NCBI GenBank assembly: GCA_002411105.1 | Contig: DHQX01000002.1 | Location: 1 to 17,152 of the forward strand | Source: Christensenella sp. UBA5327 | GTDB lineage: Bacteria > Bacillota > Clostridia > Christensenellales > Aristaeellaceae | DNA: 17,152 nt | Reading direction: 5' to 3' | Shown: piece after piece, positions 1 to 6,350 of the stretch | How positions within the stretch are numbered: the first letter of the stretch is position 1 | How the letters are laid out: every line of letters starts with the position of its first letter | The notes under the pieces: generated by a model | Told to the model about the DNA's origin: nothing | Database searches by the model: none | What the model saw: only the letters and a program-made list of their open reading frames with translations | Translations under genes and position numbers: made by a program

Positions 1-30
1 TCGGGTGCGGTGGCAAGGGTCATTGAGTAA
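1..30 (+). CDS. tuf: Elongation factor Tu, C-terminal end only (partial)
   Basis: Frame 1 reads SGAVARVIE and then stops. This matches the usual end of bacterial EF-Tu (…GGRTVGSGVV…IIE in Bacillota). EF-Tu delivers aminoacyl-tRNA to the ribosome. Only nine residues are visible, so the call rests on this short tail and on context: tuf directly ahead of rpmG-secE-nusG is a common clostridial order. The gap to rpmG is 43 bases with no clear terminator or promoter, so cotranscription is possible. The body of the gene lies left of the window. Confidence 0.8.
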   Translation, partial: SGAVARVIE

Positions 31-73
31 AACATTTTCAATGGCTTTCCGGATACAAAGAGAGGTGTATTAA

Positions 74-238
74 ATGGCAGTTAAGGAAGCGCGCGCCAAC
101 ATCGTGCTTGCCTGCAACGAGTGCAAGCAGCGCAACTATAACACCAAGAAAAACAAGAAGAACAACCCCGAGCGCATTGAGCTGAGCAAGTACTGCAGGT
201 TCTGCAAGAAGCACACCGCTCACCGCGAGACGAGGTAA
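74..238 (+). CDS. rpmG: 50S ribosomal protein L33
   Basis: This 54-residue protein begins MAVKEARANIVLACNECK and is a small basic zinc-ribbon ribosomal protein. It carries two CxxC pairs (CNEC near residues 14-17 and CRFC near 43-46), the zinc-binding form of L33, and the family-typical NYNTKKNKKN stretch. Its length is normal for the family. A GAGAGGTG ribosome binding site sits about 7 bases before the ATG. It lies 5 bases ahead of secE, the usual rpmG-secE-nusG arrangement. L33 binds the large subunit near the E site. Some genomes carry a second, cysteine-free copy used under zinc limitation; whether this one does cannot be seen here. Confidence 0.95.
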   Translation: MAVKEARANIVLACNECKQRNYNTKKNKKNNPERIELSKYCRFCKKHTAHRETR

Positions 239-243
239 GGCAG

Positions 244-522
244 ATGGCAGACGAAAAAACCGTCCGCAGCGCAAACAAGGGCGGGAAACCCAGCGTGGCC
301 ACACGCGTGCTTGATTTTTTCAAGCACTTTCCCACCCGCATCGCGCAGCCTTTTAAGAACACCTGGCGTGAGCTGAAAAAGGTGACCTGGCCCACGCGCA
401 AGGATCTGCTTAACTACACCCTGATCGTGCTGGCCTTCATGACCTTTATGGGCGTTGTGATCGGCCTGCTGGATATGGGTTCATCCGCCCTGGTGGCACT
501 GCTTGCCAGCTGGGCAGGATGA
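244..522 (+). CDS. secE: Preprotein translocase subunit SecE
   Basis: This 92-residue protein has a basic N-terminus, the conserved amphipathic motif WRELKKVTWPTRKDL at about residues 41-55, and a single C-terminal membrane segment (about 57-80, rich in L/V/I/M/F). This is the single-span SecE of Gram-positive bacteria. SecE clamps SecY in the SecYEG channel in the cytoplasmic membrane. It follows rpmG by 5 bases and precedes nusG by 20 bases, the standard order. The start is the ATG after AAGG; no better upstream start is available because rpmG ends there. Confidence 0.96.
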   Translation: MADEKTVRSANKGGKPSVATRVLDFFKHFPTRIAQPFKNTWRELKKVTWPTRKDLLNYTLIVLAFMTFMGVVIGLLDMGSSALVALLASWAG

Positions 523-542
523 GGACGGGAGACTGAGGGATC

Positions 543-1088
543 ATGTCTGAACAGGAAGTAAACCAGGCGACCACAGCCCAGTGGTATGTGGTGCATACGT
601 ACTCCGGCTACGAAAACAAGGTGAAGGATAACCTTGAAAAGGCGGCGGAGAACAACCGCATGCAGCACCTCATCCAGGAGGTGGCGGTGCCCACCGAGGA
701 AGTGGCCGAGATCAAAAACGGCAAGCGCGTCATCACCCAGCACAAGACCTTTCCGGGCTATGTGCTGGTGAAGATGATCATCACCAGCGAATCCTGGTAC
801 GTTGTGCGCAACACCCGCGGCGTGACGGGCTTTGTTGGCCCGGAGAGCAAGCCCATCCCCCTGACCGAAGCCGAGGTGGAGGTCATGATGAACAGCCAGC
901 CCCAGGCGGAAGCCACCAAGCTGGTGGTGGGCGAGGAAGTGCGCATCCTGTCAGGTCCGCTTGAGAACTTCACAGGCGTTGTGGAGGCGGTGGACGTGGT
1001 GCGCAGCAAGCTGCAAGTAAAAGTCAAGATGTTCCTGGGCCGGGAAATGCAGGTTGAGATCGAACTCGACCAGGCCGAGAAAGTCTGA
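543..1088 (+). CDS. nusG: Transcription termination/antitermination protein NusG
   Basis: This 181-residue protein has the NusG N-terminal domain beginning QWYVVHTYSGYENKVK (from about residue 14), the PGYVLVKM core strand at 71-78 and GVTGFVG at 93-99. A C-terminal KOW domain follows at about 128-160 (GEEVRILSGPLENFTGVV). NusG binds RNA polymerase and couples it to Rho or the ribosome. Its length is normal. A GAGGGATC ribosome binding site stands just before the ATG. The 80 bases between its stop and rplK contain a hairpin, described separately. Confidence 0.97.
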   Translation: MSEQEVNQATTAQWYVVHTYSGYENKVKDNLEKAAENNRMQHLIQEVAVPTEEVAEIKNGKRVITQHKTFPGYVLVKMIITSESWYVVRNTRGVTGFVGPESKPIPLTEAEVEVMMNSQPQAEATKLVVGEEVRILSGPLENFTGVVEAVDVVRSKLQVKVKMFLGREMQVEIELDQAEKV

Positions 1089-1110
1089 CGCGGGCAACCG
1101 TGCTGCTTTC

Positions 1111-1141
1111 GTGGGAGGCGCTGACCGCGCCGCCTGACCAC
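1111..1141 (+). promoter_or_regulatory. Hairpin ahead of rplK, candidate L1-binding autoregulatory site (copy 1)
   Basis: The RNA can form GTGG (1111-1114) paired with CCAC (1138-1141), an unpaired GA on the 5' side, and an inner perfect stem GGCGC/GCGCC with loop TGACC. GCCTGA is left unpaired on the 3' side. There is no T-run, so it is not a terminator. It ends about 10 bases before the rplK ribosome binding site. L1 is known to repress the rplK-rplA mRNA in bacteria by binding a leader structure that mimics its rRNA site. Assigning this hairpin to that role is inference, supported by a second copy before rplA. Confidence 0.6.
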
Positions 1142-1168
1142 ATTATGTAAAAAGGAGCCAAGACGACA

Positions 1169-1594
1169 ATGGCAAAAAAAGTAATGGCGCTGATTAAACT
1201 CCAGGTGCCCGCCGCCAAAGCCACCCCCGCGCCCCCCATCGGGCCTGCGCTGGGCCAGCATGGCGTGAACATCCCCGGGTTCTGCAAGGAGTTTAACGAC
1301 CGCACCGCCAAGCAGGCAGGGCTGATCATCCCGGTGGTGATCACCGTCTACGCGGATCGTTCCTTTACCTTCATCACCAAAACGCCCCCGGCGGCGGTTC
1401 TGATCAAGAAGACGCTGGGGCTTGACAAGGGCAGCGACAAGCCCAACAAAACCAAGGTGGCCACGCTCACCCAGGATCAGGTACGCGAGATTGCCACCGC
1501 CAAAATGCCTGACCTGAACGCGGCCAGCATTGAGGCTGCCATGAACATGGTCAAGGGCACTGCCCGCAGCATGGGTGTCACGGTCGAGGAATAA
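1169..1594 (+). CDS. rplK: 50S ribosomal protein L11
   Basis: This 141-residue protein is full length for L11. The N-terminal domain carries PPIGPALGQHGVNI at about residues 22-35, the proline-rich region linked to thiostrepton binding and factor contact. The C-terminal rRNA-binding domain follows, with KTPPAAVLIKK at about 71-81 and a normal end (GTARSMGVTVEE). L11 forms the GTPase-associated centre on 23S rRNA. An AAAGGAG ribosome binding site precedes the ATG by about 10 bases. It is followed after 51 bases by rplA, the standard L11-L1 pair. Confidence 0.97.
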   Translation: MAKKVMALIKLQVPAAKATPAPPIGPALGQHGVNIPGFCKEFNDRTAKQAGLIIPVVITVYADRSFTFITKTPPAAVLIKKTLGLDKGSDKPNKTKVATLTQDQVREIATAKMPDLNAASIEAAMNMVKGTARSMGVTVEE

Positions 1595-1601
1595 GGAGAT
1601 T

Positions 1602-1630
1602 GTGGGAGGACTTTGCGCCGCTATCACCAC
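1602..1630 (+). promoter_or_regulatory. Hairpin ahead of rplA, candidate L1-binding autoregulatory site (copy 2)
   Basis: GTGGGAGG at 1602-1609 and ACCAC at 1626-1630 repeat the two arms of the structure seen before rplK. The outer stem is GTGG/CCAC, with an unpaired GA on the 5' side, a short GG/CC inner pairing and an unpaired 3' side GCTATCA. Loop bases differ from copy 1 while the paired and GA positions are kept, as expected for a conserved RNA structure. The rplA ribosome binding site AAGGAGGT begins at 1631, the very next base, so a bound protein could mask it. The regulatory role is inferred. Confidence 0.55.
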
Positions 1631-1645
1631 AAGGAGGTACTGAAA

Positions 1646-2335
1646 ATGAAACATGGTAAGAAATACCTGGAATCAAAGAAGCTGATTGAGGAAAACAAGC
1701 TGTATGATCCCGCCGAGGCCATCGCCCTGGTGAAACAGACCGGCAAGGCCAAGTTTGACGAGACGGTGGAGCTGTCCATCCGCCTGGGCGTTGACCCCCG
1801 CCACGCGGACCAGCAGGTGCGCGGCGCTGTGGTGCTGCCCCATGGCACTGGCCGGACCGTGCGCGTCCTGGTGTTTGCCAAGGGCGACAAGGCTGAGGAA
1901 GCCCGTGCCGCCGGCGCCGACTATGTGGGCGAGGGCGACCTGGTGGACAAGATCAAGAACGAGAACTGGTTTGAGTTTGACGTGTGCGTGGCCACCCCCG
2001 ACATGATGGGTGTGGTGGGCAAGATCGGTCGCGTCCTGGGCCCCAAGGGGCTGATGCCCAACCCCAAGTCCGGCACCGTCACCATGGATGTGACCAAAGC
2101 CATCACCGACATCAAAAGCGGTAAGGTGGAGTACAGGATCGACAAGACCGCCATCGCCCACTGCCCCATTGGCAAGGTGTCCTTTGATGAGGAAAAACTG
2201 GTGGAAAACCTCAACGCGCTGATGTTCGCCGTGATCAAGGCGAAGCCCACAGCTGCCAAGGGTGTTTATCTGCGCTCCCTGTATCTGAGCACCACCATGG
2301 GCCCCTCCATCCGTCTGAACCCGCTGAAGTTCTGA
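1646..2335 (+). CDS. rplA: 50S ribosomal protein L1
   Basis: From the ATG at 1646 this is a 229-residue protein, the normal length for L1. It begins MKHGKKYLESKKLIEENKLY. It carries the L1 core with VDPRHADQQVRGAVVLPHGTG (about residues 40-60) and the signature GRVLGPKGLMPNPKSGTV (about 122-140). L1 forms the mobile L1 stalk at the E site and in many bacteria represses its own operon. The frame is open to 1613, but AAGGAGGT at 1631-1638 with 7-base spacing fixes the start at 1646, and the extra codons lie in the leader hairpin. This is the last gene of the operon; a terminator follows. Confidence 0.96.
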   Translation: MKHGKKYLESKKLIEENKLYDPAEAIALVKQTGKAKFDETVELSIRLGVDPRHADQQVRGAVVLPHGTGRTVRVLVFAKGDKAEEARAAGADYVGEGDLVDKIKNENWFEFDVCVATPDMMGVVGKIGRVLGPKGLMPNPKSGTVTMDVTKAITDIKSGKVEYRIDKTAIAHCPIGKVSFDEEKLVENLNALMFAVIKAKPTAAKGVYLRSLYLSTTMGPSIRLNPLKF

Positions 2336-2357
2336 TCCTTTCACAGGCCTGAGGCAT

Positions 2358-2387
2358 CCCGCGCTATTCAAAGGCGCGGGATTTTTT
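2358..2387 (+). terminator. Rho-independent terminator of the rplK-rplA operon
   Basis: A 7-bp GC stem CCCGCGC/GCGCGGG (2358-2364 with 2374-2380), a 9-base loop, and six T residues at 2382-2387 form a classical terminator. It starts 22 bases after the rplA stop. It closes the ribosomal operon before the convergent ispH-rpsA gene. Confidence 0.9.
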
Positions 2388-2392
2388 GTGCG

Positions 2393-2425
2393 AAAAAAGG
2401 GGAGAGGCTGTTGCAGCCTCTCCCC
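2393..2425 (-). terminator. Rho-independent terminator of the wall protein-cmk-plsC-ispH/rpsA operon
   Basis: Read on the minus strand, a perfect 12-bp stem GGGGAGAGGCTG/CAGCCTCTCCCC with a 3-base loop is followed by six T residues (the A run at 2393-2398). It lies 18 bases after the stop of the fusion gene. It is only about 6 bases from the plus-strand terminator, so two convergent operons end back to back. Confidence 0.92.
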
Positions 2426-2443
2426 GCTTGGTTTGATAAGTCT

Positions 2444-4975
2444 TTACGCTTCTTCCTTGGGCTCTTTTTCTGCTTCTTCAGCAGTGTCCTCTGCGGCTTG
2501 GTCAGCCTCTTCGGTCAGCTCCTCCGCGGTTTCAGCAACTTCCTCAGTCAGCTCCTGGGCGCTCTGGGCCACTTCTTCAGTCGCCTCTTCAGCGGCCTGG
2601 GCTATTTCCTCAGTCACTTCCTGGGTTGCCTCAGCGGCTTCCTGCTCCTTGGCCAGCAGCTCTTCCCGGGCCTTGCGCATGGCCAGTTCCAGGCTGGTTT
2701 CCGGCCGCTCAGCGGGCTGCGTGGATGCGGTGGGAACCGGCATATCCGCCTGCTGGGTGTGCTGTTCATACTGATAGGCAGACCCATGCTCAGCCGCGGC
2801 TTCGCCAGGGATGTCGGTGTGGTAGTCCATGACGGTGTCTTCCATCGCCTCGCGGATGGACAGACTGATGCGCTTGGCCACCGGGTCGACCGAGAGCACC
2901 TTGACCCTCACATCCTGGCCGGCGCTCAGGACATCCTCCACCTTTTCGATGCGGGTGGGGGCCACCTGGGAGATATGCACCAGGCCGTCTACGCCGGGCT
3001 CCAGCTCGATGAAGGCGCCGAAGTCGCGGATGCGAACCACCTTGCGCTCCAGGATGGTGCCAACGGGGTATTTCTCCTCCACATTGTCCCAGGGGCGGGG
3101 CTGGAGCTGCTTGTAGCCCAGCGCGATGCGGTCCCGCTCAGGATCCAGGGAGAGGATTTTGACTTCCACTTCCTGATTGGCCTTGAGCACCTGGCTGGGC
3201 ACGATGTTGCGGCTCCAGCTCAGGTCAGACACGTGGATCAGGCCGTCAACGCCGCCCAGGTCCACAAAGGCGCCAAAGCTGGTGAAGCGGCGGACAATGC
3301 CCTTGACCACTTCGCCCTCTTGCAGGTTGGCCCAGACCTCTTCCCTGCGGGCTGCGTTCTCAATGGCCAGGGCTTCCTTGCGGCTGGCCACCACGCGTTT
3401 TTTGCTGTCATCGATCTCGATGATCTTCAGTTTCATGTCCTGGCCGATGAATTGGGAGATCTTTTCCACATAGCGCTGGGCCAGGTGGGAGGCGGGGATG
3501 AAGGCGCGCACGCCCTGGATGTCAGCCAGAAGGCCGCCCTTGACGGCTTCCTTGCCCACGCCGTCTACCAGCTCGCCCGCTTCATACTTGCCTTTGATTT
3601 CTTCCCACAGCTTGCGGTTGACGATATTGCGCTGGGAGAGAATCACGTTGCCTTCGCCGTCGTTGACCTTGACGACCTCAACCTCGATCTCGTCACCCAA
3701 TTCAACATCCTTGTCCACCAGCTCATCACGTTTGATGAGGCCATCGGATTTGTAGCCGATGTTGACGCTGACCTCGTCATCTGTGAGCTGCACCACCTTG
3801 CCCACGATGGTCTGTCCCTGGCGGATACGGGTCATGCTGTCAGCAGCCATCTCCATCAGGCTCTGCTCCCTGGGGGGAGCGGGCTCCTCTTCCTGGGCCT
3901 CGGCTTCCGCTTCTTCAGCGGGCGCTTCTTCTGCTGCAGGCGCTGCTTCCGCTTCGGCCTCAGGCTCTTCTGCCTGGACCTCGGGGGAGGTCTCGTCCTC
4001 AGCCTGGGGCGTTTCCGCCTGTGCTTCGGGGGCGGCCTCAGCCTGCGCTTCGGGCTCCTGGGGAAGGGCTTCCGCCTGCGTGTCAGGCGCCTGGTCCTGG
4101 GTTTCCTGATCCTTGTTTTCGTTGAGTTCCTTGTCGTACATTTTGTCAACAACCTCCTTAAGTGACCACGCCGGAGTCGATGCGCCGGCGGTGATGCCGA
4201 TGAGTTCCCTCGCGGGGTTTAGCAGGTGCATGGGCAGTTCGGCGGCGGATTCCACCAGGTACGTGTCCGGGCACCATTTGCGGCAGGTTTCTGCCAGTTT
4301 CCGGGTGTTGGCGCTGTGCCGCCCGCCCACCACGATCATTTTGTCCGCCCGCTTAGCCAGCTCTTCCGTTTCAGATTGCCGGAGGCCCGTGGCCTGGCAA
4401 ATGGTCTTTTTCAGGCGGATGTTGGGGAAGCGGGCCTTCAGATGGCGGGTGAGCGCATCCCAGCGGGTGGGGGGAAAGGTGGTCTGGCTGACCACCAGCG
4501 CCTCAGCGCAGCTGTCCGGCAATTGGTCTGCCTGCGCCTCATTCTCAATCACATGGCTCTCGCCCTGGCACCATCCGATGATGCCGATGACCTCAGGATG
4601 CATGGCGTCCCCAAGCAAAACCACCGGGCGGCCGTCACGGCTGGACGCAAAAACCAACTGTTGTACATGATGCACGAAAGCGCAAGTACAGTCAACTGTT
4701 TTTTGCGCGTTTTCCTCGGCCCTGCGGTAGACATCAGGGCTCACGCCATGGGAGCGGATGACCAGCATCCCGCCCCTTGCCTCCTCGGGGTTCTCGACTG
4801 TCCTGAGCCCCTTCTCCCTAAGGTCTGCCACCACTGCCGGGTTATGTATCAGATCCCCCAGGGAATAACAAGGAATATTCAAGGCTTTTGCCTCGCTTGC
4901 CGCTTGCTGGGCACAGGCCACAGCCTGGCTCACTCCCATGCAGAACCCGGCGTGCTGGGCTATCTGGATGGGCAT
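2444..4975 (-). CDS. ispH-rpsA: IspH-ribosomal protein S1 fusion: 4-hydroxy-3-methylbut-2-enyl diphosphate reductase / S1
   Basis: This 843-residue protein has two functional halves. Residues 1 to about 285 are IspH, the last enzyme of the MEP isoprenoid pathway, which reduces HMBPP to IPP and DMAPP with a [4Fe-4S] cluster. The three cluster cysteines are visible (C12 in GFCMGV, C98 in DCTC, C193 in TICQAT), with GDLIHNP, RSHG, GDAMHPE, SQTT and SANTRKL. About residues 285-375 are a linker rich in Glu, Ala, Gln and Pro. About 384-710 hold four S1 RNA-binding domains, the last two the most canonical (FTSFGAFVDL, IRDFGAFIEL). The tail, from about 760, is acidic and repetitive. An AAGGA ribosome binding site precedes the ATG. 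It is the last gene of its operon, 31 bases after plsC. IspH-S1 fusions are known in Clostridia, so this is not a sequencing artefact. Whether it stays fused in the cell is unknown. Confidence 0.95.
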   Translation of the reverse strand: MPIQIAQHAGFCMGVSQAVACAQQAASEAKALNIPCYSLGDLIHNPAVVADLREKGLRTVENPEEARGGMLVIRSHGVSPDVYRRAEENAQKTVDCTCAFVHHVQQLVFASSRDGRPVVLLGDAMHPEVIGIIGWCQGESHVIENEAQADQLPDSCAEALVVSQTTFPPTRWDALTRHLKARFPNIRLKKTICQATGLRQSETEELAKRADKMIVVGGRHSANTRKLAETCRKWCPDTYLVESAAELPMHLLNPARELIGITAGASTPAWSLKEVVDKMYDKELNENKDQETQDQAPDTQAEALPQEPEAQAEAAPEAQAETPQAEDETSPEVQAEEPEAEAEAAPAAEEAPAEEAEAEAQEEEPAPPREQSLMEMAADSMTRIRQGQTIVGKVVQLTDDEVSVNIGYKSDGLIKRDELVDKDVELGDEIEVEVVKVNDGEGNVILSQRNIVNRKLWEEIKGKYEAGELVDGVGKEAVKGGLLADIQGVRAFIPASHLAQRYVEKISQFIGQDMKLKIIEIDDSKKRVVASRKEALAIENAARREEVWANLQEGEVVKGIVRRFTSFGAFVDLGGVDGLIHVSDLSWSRNIVPSQVLKANQEVEVKILSLDPERDRIALGYKQLQPRPWDNVEEKYPVGTILERKVVRIRDFGAFIELEPGVDGLVHISQVAPTRIEKVEDVLSAGQDVRVKVLSVDPVAKRISLSIREAMEDTVMDYHTDIPGEAAAEHGSAYQYEQHTQQADMPVPTASTQPAERPETSLELAMRKAREELLAKEQEAAEATQEVTEEIAQAAEEATEEVAQSAQELTEEVAETAEELTEEADQAAEDTAEEAEKEPKEEA
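2478..2642 (-). repeat. Five imperfect 33-bp tandem repeats encoding 11-residue (hendecad) units in the S1 tail
   Basis: The 3' end of the fusion gene holds about five in-frame 33-base units at 2478-2510, 2511-2543, 2544-2576, 2577-2609 and 2610-2642. Four protein units read TEEIAQAAEEA, TEEVAQSAQEL, TEEVAETAEEL and TEEADQAAEDT. Small hydrophobic residues recur at fixed spacing in an otherwise acidic helix, a pattern typical of hendecad amphipathic helices or coiled coils. The DNA copies differ at many positions, so the array is not recent. Confidence 0.8.
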
Positions 4976-5006
4976 AGCGGAATCCTTTTTATTGTATCAG
5001 AGTATG

Positions 5007-5672
5007 TCATGTGGGCATCCTGTTTGAATTGTTTTTTTTATGTTTTTCTGCCTGTTTCTTCAAATTACGGTAAACTTCGCGGATGTGCTCCTTCACCGCA
5101 TCGTGGGAGAGCTCTTCATTCTCCTGCCTGAGGGTCTCAAAGGAGATGGGATCGCCAACCCAAAGCTCCACCGGCCTGAACGGGCGGGGGATACCATGGA
5201 TGTAGACCGGCAGCAGCGGAGCCCGGCTGCGCAGCGCCATCACCAGGAAGCCGGATTCAATGTGCGCCATGGGGGTTCCCTCCAGAAAACGCCTTCCCTC
5301 AGGGAAAAGGGCCAGGACGTTGCCGGCTTTCAAGGTGTCAAGGCTGGCGCGCAGGGCACCGATGTCTGACTGGTGGCGGCTGACGGGAATCATGTGCAGT
5401 TTGGTCACCACCCAGCGCAGGGGAGCGAACCGGGTCAGCTCCCGCTTGCCCAGAAAACGGATCTCATAGCGGCGCAGATGGACAGCCAGCAGCACAGGGT
5501 CCATCATACTCTGGTGGTTTGAAATCAAAATATAAGGCGCGTCCATCGCCTCGAGCTTTTCGGGATGAACGCACCTGGAAGGGTAGAAAATGGCGGAAAA
5601 GAGGGTCACCAGCCTTCTTGCAAACTGAAAAAACCAGGTTTTTTTGCCTGCTTCAGGCCTGGGCTGCATCAT
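5007..5672 (-). CDS. plsC: 1-acyl-sn-glycerol-3-phosphate acyltransferase
   Basis: This protein of about 221 residues belongs to the PlsC/LPLAT family, which transfers an acyl chain to lysophosphatidic acid to give phosphatidic acid at the inner face of the membrane. The catalytic HX4D motif is NHQSMMD (H53 and D58 counted from the chosen start). GKREL, a V/P-rich IPVSR block (near 95-99) and FPEGRR (123-128) form the other acyltransferase blocks. A hydrophobic N-terminal stretch follows a basic start. The frame is open to 5714, but GGAGG at 5676-5680 lies just before a tandem ATGATG (5672 and 5669). I chose the first; the second has better spacing. Either overlaps the end of cmk by 17-20 bases, suggesting translational coupling. 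Neighbours cmk and ispH-rpsA form the usual clostridial cluster. Confidence 0.93.
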   Translation of the reverse strand: MMQPRPEAGKKTWFFQFARRLVTLFSAIFYPSRCVHPEKLEAMDAPYILISNHQSMMDPVLLAVHLRRYEIRFLGKRELTRFAPLRWVVTKLHMIPVSRHQSDIGALRASLDTLKAGNVLALFPEGRRFLEGTPMAHIESGFLVMALRSRAPLLPVYIHGIPRPFRPVELWVGDPISFETLRQENEELSHDAVKEHIREVYRNLKKQAEKHKKNNSNRMPT

Positions 5673-6348
5673 GCGCCTCCACCAGCTCCACAAGCTTCGC
5701 CAGGGACTCCTCAAAGGAGAGGCTGGAGGTATCCAGCATCACCGCGTCATCAGCAGGCTTGAGCGGGTCGACCGCGCGGCCGGTGTCCTGGGCGTCACGC
5801 TTGATGAGCTCTTTGAGCACCGTGGGATAGTCTGTCTGCTGGCCGGCTGTGATGAGCTGGGTGTAACGCCTGAGGGCCCGGGCCTCTGGTGTCGCGGTGA
5901 GGAAGACTTTGACAGAGGCATGGGGAAGCACCACCGTGCCGATGTCCCGGCCGTCAATCAGCAGGCTTTGTTCCCGCGCCAGCTGCTGCTGGATGGCGAC
6001 CAGATAGCGCCTGACAGCGGCAAACCGTGAGACCGCAGAGGCGGCAGCCCCCACCCGCTCCTCCCGGAGGCGGTGGGTGACATCCTGGCCGCCCAGCAGG
6101 GTTTTCTGCAAGCCGTCGGCATATTCAACCGCAACGGCGATGCTGCCGTCTTTGATCAGCGCTTTAAGCGCCGCTTCGTCCCCCGGGTCTATCCCATGGT
6201 CCAGGGCATACAGGCCCACGGCCCGGTACATGGCCCCGGTGTCCAGGTGGAGGATGCCCAGCTTCCGGGCGAGCGCCGCGCTCAGGGTGGACTTGCCAGC
6301 GCTCACCGGCCCATCGATGGCGATGGAGAGAGGTTGCTTCTTGTTCAT
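5653..6348 (-). CDS. cmk: Cytidylate kinase
   Basis: This 231-residue enzyme phosphorylates CMP and dCMP with ATP in the cytoplasm. It shows the P-loop GPVSAGKST at residues 13-21, LDTGAMYRAV at 35-44 (substrate site), DGRDIGT at 132-138, and the C-terminal region RDAQDTGR…DTSSLSFEE at about 184-214. Its length is normal. The ATG comes only 2 bases after the stop of the upstream wall-protein gene, and no well-placed ribosome binding site is visible (an AGGGG lies about 14 bases upstream). Translation therefore probably depends on reinitiation from that gene. Its end overlaps plsC. Confidence 0.96.
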   Translation of the reverse strand: MNKKQPLSIAIDGPVSAGKSTLSAALARKLGILHLDTGAMYRAVGLYALDHGIDPGDEAALKALIKDGSIAVAVEYADGLQKTLLGGQDVTHRLREERVGAAASAVSRFAAVRRYLVAIQQQLAREQSLLIDGRDIGTVVLPHASVKVFLTATPEARALRRYTQLITAGQQTDYPTVLKELIKRDAQDTGRAVDPLKPADDAVMLDTSSLSFEESLAKLVELVEAHDAAQA

Positions 6349-6350
6349 GC

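Noticed and set aside
758..1654. 298-codon minus-strand open frame across nusG, rplK and their gap
   Set aside because: It overlaps two certain ribosomal-operon genes and a structured leader, and the translation has no family resemblance.
2411..4165. 584-codon plus-strand open frame opposite the ispH-rpsA fusion
   Set aside because: It is the antisense of a certain gene. The translation is low-complexity (Leu/Phe/Gly/His-rich) with no domain, a known effect of GC-rich codon bias and the acidic repeat.
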